Shown here in pieces: positions 34,858 to 41,808 of a stretch of DNA of 41,808 nt. A model generated the notes under the pieces. It saw only the letters and a list, made by a program, of their open reading frames with translations. It made no database searches and had not been told where the DNA came from. A program made the position numbers and the translations under genes. Source of the stretch: Hydrogenophaga sp. (GTDB lineage Bacteria > Pseudomonadota > Gammaproteobacteria > Burkholderiales > Burkholderiaceae_C); assembly GCA_018993155.1 (NCBI GenBank), contig JAGKSX010000067.1:1-41808 (forward strand), written 5' to 3'. Positions within the stretch are counted from its first letter, which is position 1; each line of letters begins with the position of its first letter.

Positions 34858-35829
34858 GTGCTCGATATCCTGGCCATCACCGGGCCGATCTACCTTTGTA
34901 TCGCGCTGGGTTTTGCGGCGGTGCGCTGGCGCATCTTCAGTGCGGCGGACATGCGGGTGATGGGCAAGTTCGTCATCCAGTTCGCGCTGCCGGCGCTGCT
35001 GTTCAATGCGCTGGCTTCGCGGCCGATCGCCGAGCTGTTGCAGCCGGCTTACCTGCTGGCTTTCGGCACGGGGTCGGTGGTGTGGCTGCTGATCAGCCTG
35101 TGGGGCGCGCGCCGCCTGCAGAAGCGCTCGCTGACCGAGAGCGCCTACACCACCATGGGCATGACCTGCGGCAACAGCACCTTCATCGGTTACCCGGTGG
35201 TGCTGCTGGCGATCGGGCCGCTGGCGGGCGTGGCGCTGGCGATGAACCTGCTGGTGGAGAACCTCATCAAGCTGCCGCTGCTGATGACGCTGGCCGACGT
35301 GGGGGCGTCGGACACGGCGCGCTCGTCCTGGCGGCACGCCTTGCGCGAAACGCTGCACCGCCTGGTGCGCAACCCCATGATCGTCGCCATCGTGCTGGGC
35401 TTCGTGGTCGCGCTACTGGGCTGGCCGATGCCTTCGGTGATCTCTCGCACCGTCAACCTGTTCGGTGCGGCCAGCGGCGGTCTGGCGCTGTTCATCATCG
35501 GCGGCACGCTGGTGGGCCTGCAAGTGCGCGGCCTGCGCCGGCAGGTGGCGCAGATCACGATCGGCAAGCTGCTGTTGCATCCCGCTGCGGTGTGGGCCGC
35601 CGTGATGCTGCTGCCCCTGATCGGCCTGCCCGCGCTCACCGGCGAATTGCGCGCAGCCGTGGTGCTGTCGGCCGCGATGCCCATGCTGGGAATCTATCCG
35701 CTGCTCGCGCAACGCCACGGCCATGAAGGCTTTGCTGCCGCCGCGTTGCTGGCGACCACCGTCGCGTCATTCTTCACCCTCAGCGCCATCCTCTGGCTGA
35801 TGCGCCACAGCCCGGGTTGGCTGGGCTAA
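34858..35829 (+). CDS. AEC-family transporter (auxin efflux carrier-like permease)
   Basis: This 323-residue membrane protein has about ten hydrophobic segments in two five-helix repeats, typical of the AEC family: FVIQFALPALLFNALASRPI, TMGMTCGNSTFIGYPVVLLA, FIIGGTLVGLQVRGLRRQVA and VVLSAAMPMLGIYPLLAQRH. Bacterial members include malonate and malate transporters; the direction and substrate are not known here. The start is a GTG at 34858 with no ATG nearby. It ends overlapping the convergent LysR gene by 4 bp. Confidence 0.85.
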   Translation: MLDILAITGPIYLCIALGFAAVRWRIFSAADMRVMGKFVIQFALPALLFNALASRPIAELLQPAYLLAFGTGSVVWLLISLWGARRLQKRSLTESAYTTMGMTCGNSTFIGYPVVLLAIGPLAGVALAMNLLVENLIKLPLLMTLADVGASDTARSSWRHALRETLHRLVRNPMIVAIVLGFVVALLGWPMPSVISRTVNLFGAASGGLALFIIGGTLVGLQVRGLRRQVAQITIGKLLLHPAAVWAAVMLLPLIGLPALTGELRAAVVLSAAMPMLGIYPLLAQRHGHEGFAAAALLATTVASFFTLSAILWLMRHSPGWLG

Positions 35830-36722
35830 GCCTCCACTAATTTCCGGATCAATTCCAGTGTGGTCTGCTGCGTGAGCGTGGCGGGCCGCTGCGAGCTCAC
35901 GGCCAGGCACAGGCGGGTGCGCAAGGGCGGGTCGCTCACCGGGCGCATGCGGTAGGCCGAGGGCCGGATCGAGCTGAGCACCGCGTTGCGCGAGAGCAGG
36001 GCGGCGCCCACGCCGTCGGCCACCAGGTCGAGGATGGCCGAGACGCCGTCGATTTCCAGCGCGATGTGGGGCCGGCAGCCGATGTTGGCCATTTCGGTCT
36101 CCACGTGCATGCGGATCGCGTTGGGCCGGCTCGGGATCACCAGCGGCAATTCAGCCACCTCGCGCAGCGGGACCGCCAGGGGCGGCGGGTCTTCCGGCAG
36201 GCCCGGCGGGCGAGGCTGCACCAGCACCAGCTCCTCGTCCTGCAGCGGGTGGATGTCGAGTTCGGGCGAGGGCTGGGCGTTGTAGAGCACGGCGATGTCC
36301 AGCCGCCCGGTCACCAGCCATTCCTGCATCGACATGGACAGGCCTTCGCTGATCGACAGGCTGGCCTGTGGCAGCTGCTGGCGGAAGGCGCGCGTGAGCG
36401 GCACCGTGAGCACGCGCGCCAGGCTGGGTGGCAGGCCGATGGCCACGCGCCCGGCCAGTGCGCCGCGCACCCGGCCCAGCTCTTCGCGCGCGCGCTCCAC
36501 CTGGTGCAGGATGCCGCGCCCATGCGCCAGCAGGAGCTTGCCGGCCTCGGTGGGCGTGGCGCCCCGCCCGTTGCGCACCAGCAGGTTCTGCCGCAGCTCC
36601 ACCTCCAGCAGGCGCACCTGGCGCGAGAGCGCGGGCTGTGCCACGTTCAGCGCCATGGCGGCGCGCGTGAAGCTGCCGAGTTCGGCCACGCGCACGAAGT
36701 ATTCGAGTTGTTTCAGGTCCAT
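35826..36722 (-). CDS. LysR-family regulator, probable activator of the pmd operon
   Basis: The 298-residue protein has the LysR helix-turn-helix at residues 1-60 (MDLKQLEYFVRVAELGSFTR; ALNVAQPALSRQVRLLEVEL) and a type-II periplasmic-binding-like effector domain (LPPSLARVLTVPLTRAFRQQ onward). The start at 36722 gives the normal LysR N-terminus; the open frame upstream to 36866 is not needed. It is divergent from the protocatechuate 4,5-cleavage operon across 125 bp, the arrangement of LysR activators with their targets. Regulators of this class respond to protocatechuate or a ring-cleavage product in other bacteria. The specific link is inferred from position. Confidence 0.88.
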   Translation of the reverse strand: MDLKQLEYFVRVAELGSFTRAAMALNVAQPALSRQVRLLEVELRQNLLVRNGRGATPTEAGKLLLAHGRGILHQVERAREELGRVRGALAGRVAIGLPPSLARVLTVPLTRAFRQQLPQASLSISEGLSMSMQEWLVTGRLDIAVLYNAQPSPELDIHPLQDEELVLVQPRPPGLPEDPPPLAVPLREVAELPLVIPSRPNAIRMHVETEMANIGCRPHIALEIDGVSAILDLVADGVGAALLSRNAVLSSIRPSAYRMRPVSDPPLRTRLCLAVSSQRPATLTQQTTLELIRKLVEA

Positions 36723-36847
36723 GGAAAAGGTCGGGTTGCAGCCCCCATCATAGTTATGTGATTTTGTTCTAGCTGATAGCCACGACTGTGACTTTTCTTG
36801 AGGGGTGCTGGGGGTCACAATGCGCCCTTCAACCCGAGTCCCTGCCC

Positions 36848-37549
36848 ATGACCACCGAGACCCCACCGAGCATCCGAGGCATTTCGTCCATGGCCACCCG
36901 CCAGGTGCTGGCCGAACTGGGCGCGGCGTTCGAGCAGCGCACGGGCTGTGCCGTGGCGATCGAGGCGGTGGGCGGCGTGGACGCCGCCAAGCGGGTCGCC
37001 GCCGGCGAGCGCTTCGACGTGGTGATCCTCGCCTCCGACGCGATCGACAAGCTGATCGCCGCCGGCCACCTGCAGGCCGGCAGCCGCGTGGACCTGGTGC
37101 GCTCCAGCGTGGCCGTCGCGGTGCGCGCGGGCGCGCCGGTGCCCGACATCGGCTCCGAAGCCGCGCTCAAGCGCGCCGTGCTGGCCGCGCGCAGCATCAG
37201 TTACTCCACCGGCCCCAGCGGCGTGGCGCTGGCCGCGCTGTTCGAGCGCTGGGGCGTGGCCGACGAGGTGCGCGCGCGCACCGTGCAGGCGCCGCCCGGT
37301 GTGCCGGTGGGCACGCTGGTGGCGCGCGGCGAGGTCGAGCTCGGCTTCCAGCAGCTCAGCGAGCTGATCCACGTCGACGGCATCACCCTGGTGGGCGGCA
37401 TGCCGCCCGAGGTCGAGATCACCACCATCTTCTCCGCCGGCCTGCCCGTCGACGGACTGCATGCCGCCCGCGTGCGCGCCCTGCTCGAATTCATGACATC
37501 CCCCGATGCCGAGGCGGCCAAGCGCCGCCAGGGCATGGAACCCGCCTGA
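36848..37549 (+). CDS. ModA-like substrate-binding-domain protein without a signal peptide
   Basis: The 233-residue protein has a type-II periplasmic-binding fold related to ModA (SBP_bac_11): ISSMATRQVLAELGAAFEQR, GERFDVVILASDAIDKLIAA, ISYSTGPSGVALAALFERWG, VARGEVELGFQQLSELIHVD and a closing GLHAARVRALLEFMTSPDAE. ATG 36848 gives a polar N-terminus (MTTETPPSIRGIS) with no hydrophobic signal segment, so the protein should be cytoplasmic. It is the first gene of the protocatechuate operon, 30 bp before the 4-oxalomesaconate hydratase gene. In Comamonas that place is taken by pmdU (isomerase) and pmdK (transporter). Its function is unknown; see findings. Confidence 0.8.
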   Translation: MTTETPPSIRGISSMATRQVLAELGAAFEQRTGCAVAIEAVGGVDAAKRVAAGERFDVVILASDAIDKLIAAGHLQAGSRVDLVRSSVAVAVRAGAPVPDIGSEAALKRAVLAARSISYSTGPSGVALAALFERWGVADEVRARTVQAPPGVPVGTLVARGEVELGFQQLSELIHVDGITLVGGMPPEVEITTIFSAGLPVDGLHAARVRALLEFMTSPDAEAAKRRQGMEPA

Positions 37550-37579
37550 ATCCACCGACCCCCAAAGAGGAGCCCCTAC

Positions 37580-38614
37580 ATGAGTCTCATCATCGACTGC
37601 CACGGCCACTACACCACCGCCCCCAAGGCGCTGGAGGCCTGGCGCAACCAGCAGATCGCGGGCATCCAGGACCCGGCGCTCATGCCCAAGGTCGCCGACC
37701 TGAAGATCAGCGACGACGAGCTGCGCGAGTCCATCGAGACCAACCAGCTCAAGCTGATGAAGGAGCGCGGCAGCGACATCACGCTGTTCTCGCCGCGCGC
37801 GAGCTTCATGGCGCACCACATCGGCGACTTCAACGTCTCCAGTACCTGGGCCGCCATCTGCAACGAACTCTGCTACCGCGTGTCCACGCTGTTTCCGGAC
37901 AACTTCGTGCCCGTGGCCATGCTGCCCCAGTCGCCCGGTGTCGATCCGAAGACCTGCATCCCGGAGCTGGAGAAGTGCGTCAAGGAATACGGCGCGGTCG
38001 GCATCAACCTCAACCCCGATCCCTCGGGCGGCCACTGGACGAGCCCGCCGCTGACCGACAGGCACTGGTACCCCATCTACGAGAAGATGGCGGAGTACGA
38101 CCTGCCGGCCATGATCCACGTGAGCACCAGCTGCAACGCCTGCTTCCATACCACCGGCGCGCACTACCTCAACGCCGACACCACCGCCTTCATGCAGCTC
38201 ATCCAGGGTGACCTGTTCAAGGACTTCCCGACGCTGAAGTTCCTCATCCCCCACGGCGGCGGCGCGGTGCCCTACCACTGGGGCCGTTTCCGCGGCCTGG
38301 CGCAGGAGATGAAGAAGCCGCTGCTGGACACGCACGTGATGAACAACGTGTTCTTCGACACCTGCGTGTACCACCAGCCCGGCATCGACCTGCTCAACAC
38401 CGTGATCCCGGTGAAGAACGTGCTGTTCGCCAGCGAGATGATCGGCGCGGTGCGCGGCATCGACCCGACGACCGGCAATTACTACGACGACACCAAGCGC
38501 TACATCGAGGCGTCGAAGATCCTGAGTGCGGACGACAAGCACCAGATCTACGAAGGCAACGTGCGCCGCGTGTTCCCGCGCCTCGACGCGCGCCTGAAGG
38601 CGAAGGGCCTTTGA
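37580..38614 (+). CDS. pmdE: 4-Oxalomesaconate hydratase (LigJ/PmdE type)
   Basis: This 344-residue Amidohydrolase_2-family enzyme starts SLIIDCHGHYTTAPKALEAW (HxH metal ligands). It contains FSPRASFMAHHIGDF, GAVGINLNPDPSGGHWTSPP, IPHGGGAVPYHWGRFRGLA and LFASEMIGAVRGIDPTTGNY, all close to Sphingobium LigJ as recalled. It hydrates 4-oxalomesaconate to 4-carboxy-4-hydroxy-2-oxoadipate (EC 4.2.1.83) in the protocatechuate 4,5-cleavage pathway. AGAGGAG before ATG 37580 supports the start. It is followed by hairpin element R6 and then the aldolase gene. Confidence 0.94.
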   Translation: MSLIIDCHGHYTTAPKALEAWRNQQIAGIQDPALMPKVADLKISDDELRESIETNQLKLMKERGSDITLFSPRASFMAHHIGDFNVSSTWAAICNELCYRVSTLFPDNFVPVAMLPQSPGVDPKTCIPELEKCVKEYGAVGINLNPDPSGGHWTSPPLTDRHWYPIYEKMAEYDLPAMIHVSTSCNACFHTTGAHYLNADTTAFMQLIQGDLFKDFPTLKFLIPHGGGAVPYHWGRFRGLAQEMKKPLLDTHVMNNVFFDTCVYHQPGIDLLNTVIPVKNVLFASEMIGAVRGIDPTTGNYYDDTKRYIEASKILSADDKHQIYEGNVRRVFPRLDARLKAKGL

Positions 38615-38621
38615 AAAGGCC

Positions 38622-38702
38622 CACCCCCGCCGCGCTTCGCGCGACCCCCTGAAAGGGGGCGGCACCAGCGGCCCGGCAAAGCCGGTTCCGCGGTGCCTCT
38701 GG
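38622..38702 (+). repeat. Intercistronic hairpin element R6 (pmdE to pmdF)
   Basis: After the pmdE stop it reads CACCCCCGCCGCGC-TTC-GCGCG, then CCCCCT-GAA-AGGGGG, then a compound stem-loop. The arms are GGCACC (38661-38666) and GGTGCC (38692-38697), with GCGG/CCGC stacked inside and CCGGC-AAAG-CCGG at the tip. It is the clearest copy of the family. Confidence 0.8.
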
Positions 38703-38749
38703 TTGAGACCCTTGCACGCGTGCGTGCGCTTGTGACTGAGGAGAAAGAA

Positions 38750-39433
38750 ATGTACGAACTGGGCGTTGTGTATCGCAACATCACCCGCGCCGACCGCGCG
38801 GCCGCCGATGGCCTGGCCGCGCTGGGCTCGGCCACCGTCCACGAGGCCATGGGCCGCGTGGGCCTGCTCAAGCCCTACATGCGCCCGATCTATTCGGGCC
38901 AGCAGGTCAGCGGCACCGCCGTCACCGTGCTGCTGCAGCCCGGTGACAACTGGATGATGCACGTGGCCGCCGAGCAGATCCAGCCCGGCGACATCGTGGT
39001 GGCGGCCGTCACCGCCGAATGCACCGACGGCTATTTCGGCGACCTGCTCGCCACCTCGTTCCAGGCGCGCGGTGCCCGCGCGCTCATCATCGACGCCGGT
39101 GTGCGCGACGTGAAGACGTTGCAGGAAATGAACTTCCCCGTGTGGAGCAAGGCCATCAGCAGCAAGGGCACCATCAAGGCCACGCTGGGCTCGGTGAACA
39201 TCCCCATCGTCTGCGCCGGCATGCTGGTGACGCCGGGCGACGTGATCGTGGCCGACGACGACGGCGTGGTCTGCGTGCCCGCCGCGCGCGCCGCCGCCAC
39301 GCTGGACGCCGCGCGCAAGCGCGAGAGCTTCGAGGGCGAGAAGCGCGCCAAGCTGGCCAGCGGCGTGCTGGGGCTGGACATGTACAAGATGCGCGAGCCC
39401 CTGGCCGCCGCCGGCTTGAAGTACATCGACTGA
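38750..39433 (+). CDS. pmdF: 4-Carboxy-4-hydroxy-2-oxoadipate aldolase (LigK/PmdF type)
   Basis: This 227-residue RraA-family class II aldolase would split 4-carboxy-4-hydroxy-2-oxoadipate into pyruvate and oxaloacetate (EC 4.1.3.17), the last step of the pathway. Motifs: [60 protein letters not shown] and the metal-site segment [20 protein letters not shown], then [17 protein letters not shown]. Length matches LigK/GalC. GAGGAG a few bases before ATG 38750 fixes the start. It lies between elements R6 and R7. Confidence 0.94.
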   Translation: MYELGVVYRNITRADRAAADGLAALGSATVHEAMGRVGLLKPYMRPIYSGQQVSGTAVTVLLQPGDNWMMHVAAEQIQPGDIVVAAVTAECTDGYFGDLLATSFQARGARALIIDAGVRDVKTLQEMNFPVWSKAISSKGTIKATLGSVNIPIVCAGMLVTPGDVIVADDDGVVCVPAARAAATLDAARKRESFEGEKRAKLASGVLGLDMYKMREPLAAAGLKYID

Positions 39434-39442
39434 ACAGGGAAT

Positions 39443-39522
39443 CACCCCTGCCGCGCTTCGCGCGACCCCCTCAAGGGGGCAACACCAGCGGCCCGGCAAA
39501 GCCGGTTCCGCGGTGTTTCTTG
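39443..39522 (+). repeat. Intercistronic hairpin element R7 (pmdF to pmdD)
   Basis: It starts CACCCCTGCCGCGC-TTC-GCGCG, then CCCCCTCAAGGGGG, then a stem-loop with arms AACACC (39481-39486) and GGTGTT (39512-39517) around CCGGC-AAAG-CCGG. Compared with R6, both sides of the outer stem have changed together (GGCACC/GGTGCC to AACACC/GGTGTT). Confidence 0.8.
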
Positions 39523-39553
39523 ACAGGCTCATTTCATGCAGAGGGATTTGCAA

Positions 39554-40486
39554 ATGACAAAACCGACTTCCGGTGACTTCACCAAGACCGCAGGCTGGCT
39601 CGACTGGTACACCGGCCCGAGCAAGCCGCGCTTCCAGCTGCCCGCCGGCGCCGTGGACGCGCACTGCCACGTGTTCGGCCCGGGCGCCGAGTTCCCCTAC
39701 GCGCCCGAGCGCAAGTACACGCCCTGCGATGCCAGCAAGGCGCAGCTGTACGCGCTGCGCGACCACCTCGGCTTTTCGCGCAACGTGGTGGTGCAGGCCA
39801 CCTGCCACGGTGCCGACAACCGCGCCATGGTGGACGCCTGCGTCTCCAGCGGCGGCAAGGCGCGCGGCGTGGCCACCGTCAAGCGCAGCGTGACCGACGA
39901 GGAACTGCAGCAGCTGCACGCCGCCGGCGTGCGCGGCGTGCGCTTCAACTTCGTCAAGCGCCTGGTGGACTTCACGCCCAAGGACGAGCTGATGGAGATT
40001 GCCGCGCGCATCCAGAAGCTGGGCTGGCACGTGGTCATCTACTTCGAGGCGGTGGACCTGCCCGAGCTGTGGGACTTCTTCACTGCGCTGCCCACCACCG
40101 TGGTGGTGGACCACATGGGCCGCCCCGATGTGAGCAAGCCCGTGGACGGCCCCGAGTTCGAGCTGTTCCTCAAGTTCATGCGCCAGCACCCCAATGTGTG
40201 GAGCAAGGTGAGCTGCCCCGAGCGCCTGAGCGTGACCGGCCCCAAGGCGCTGAACGGCGAACAGGCGGCCTACCAGGACGTGGTGCCGTTCGCGCGCAAG
40301 GTGGTCGAGGAGTTCCCCGACCGCGTGTTGTGGGGCACCGACTGGCCGCACCCCAACCTCAAGGACCACATGCCCGACGACGGCCTGCTGGTCGACTTCA
40401 TTCCGCAGATCGCGCCCACGGCCGAGCTGCAGCAAAAATTGCTTGTCACCAACCCCATGCGCCTTTACTGGCCGGAAGAGGTCTGA
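39554..40486 (+). CDS. pmdD: 2-Pyrone-4,6-dicarboxylate hydrolase (LigI/PmdD type)
   Basis: The 310-residue Amidohydrolase_2-family enzyme opens the lactone 2-pyrone-4,6-dicarboxylate to 4-oxalomesaconate (EC 3.1.1.57). It has AVDAHCHVFGPGAEFPYAPE (HxH), VVVQATCHGADNRAMVDACV, GVRGVRFNFVKRLVDFTPKD, VVVDHMGRPDV and VLWGTDWPHPNLKDHMPDD with the catalytic aspartate. ATG 39554 has GAGGG eight bases upstream and is preferred to ATG 39536. The dioxygenase alpha subunit begins 2 bp after its stop. Confidence 0.94.
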   Translation: MTKPTSGDFTKTAGWLDWYTGPSKPRFQLPAGAVDAHCHVFGPGAEFPYAPERKYTPCDASKAQLYALRDHLGFSRNVVVQATCHGADNRAMVDACVSSGGKARGVATVKRSVTDEELQQLHAAGVRGVRFNFVKRLVDFTPKDELMEIAARIQKLGWHVVIYFEAVDLPELWDFFTALPTTVVVDHMGRPDVSKPVDGPEFELFLKFMRQHPNVWSKVSCPERLSVTGPKALNGEQAAYQDVVPFARKVVEEFPDRVLWGTDWPHPNLKDHMPDDGLLVDFIPQIAPTAELQQKLLVTNPMRLYWPEEV

Positions 40487-40488
40487 CC

Positions 40489-41788
<1,300 letters not shown>

Positions 41789-41789
41789 A

Positions 41790-41808
41790 CACCCCCGCCG
41801 CGCTTCGC
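41790..41808 (+). repeat. Intercistronic hairpin element R8, cut by the window end
   Basis: The last 19 bases, CACCCCCGCCGCGCTTCGC, are identical to the first 19 bases of R6 and start 1 bp after the pmdB stop codon. A further copy of the element most likely continues past the window, before the next gene of the operon. Confidence 0.6.

Noticed and set aside
36787-36819. TGTGAC and GTCACA in the pmd promoter region, resembling CRP half-sites
   Set aside because: The spacing is about 21 bases instead of 6, so it is not a CRP-type site. No clear promoter or LysR box could be fixed in this 125-bp region.
36815-40435. A 1206-codon open frame on the minus strand across the pmd operon
   Set aside because: It is antisense to the LigJ-, LigK- and LigI-type genes, has a low-complexity His/Val/Gly-rich translation and no recognisable domain. 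It is a by-product of GC-rich codon use.

Overview
The window comes from a GC-rich betaproteobacterium of the order Burkholderiales, most likely Comamonadaceae (Hydrogenophaga/Comamonas-like). This is inferred from protein resemblance, from the gene order grpE-dnaK-dnaJ, and from a protocatechuate 4,5-cleavage operon whose E-F-D-A-B order matches the pmd operon known from Comamonas. No 16S rRNA, tRNA or CRISPR array was seen.

Positions 1-6300 hold unlinked housekeeping and accessory genes: the 3' end of a YbjQ-family gene, an XRE-type antitoxin followed by a wrecked AbiEii-type toxin gene, a GST with a divergent WYL regulator, an MltB-type lytic transglycosylase, a ZIP metal transporter, a GNAT acetyltransferase and an ASCH-domain protein. 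Positions 6300-10300 are the heat-shock operon grpE-dnaK-dnaJ (minus strand) with a sigma-32-type promoter. As given, dnaK carries an in-frame amber codon at codon 28.

Positions 10306-10635 carry an HxlR-type regulator. Positions 10747-23408 form one apparent eleven-gene minus-strand operon: enoyl-CoA hydratase, feruloyl-CoA synthetase-like ligase, thiolase, SDR dehydrogenase, 4-hydroxybenzoyl-CoA thioesterase, a five-component Liv-type ABC importer (with LivM and LivG fused), acyl-CoA dehydrogenase and a MarR regulator. Together these can import and activate hydroxycinnamates or arylpropionates, remove two carbons by beta-oxidation and release a hydroxybenzoate. A perfect 8+8 bp dyad overlaps the -10 regions of two divergent promoters, one for this operon and one for an amidohydrolase plus CoA-ligase pair (23522-26237).

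Positions 26241-34704 hold a DsbA-fold isomerase-like protein, an orphan TRAP solute-binding protein, a 283-bp nested palindrome, a MetE-like methyltransferase with a divergent GntR regulator, and a complete TRAP operon (dctPQM) followed by a Bug-type binding protein. After an AEC permease and a LysR regulator, positions 36848-41788 form the protocatechuate 4,5-cleavage operon: a ModA-like protein without a signal peptide, then 4-oxalomesaconate hydratase, CHA aldolase, PDC hydrolase and both dioxygenase subunits. Hydroxybenzoates made by the first operon would, after hydroxylation or O-demethylation by enzymes outside the window, enter this second one.

The most notable unexplained structure is a family of about eight intercistronic hairpin elements, confined to the catabolic and transport operons. 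All are oriented with transcription, and their closing stem shows compensatory base changes between copies.
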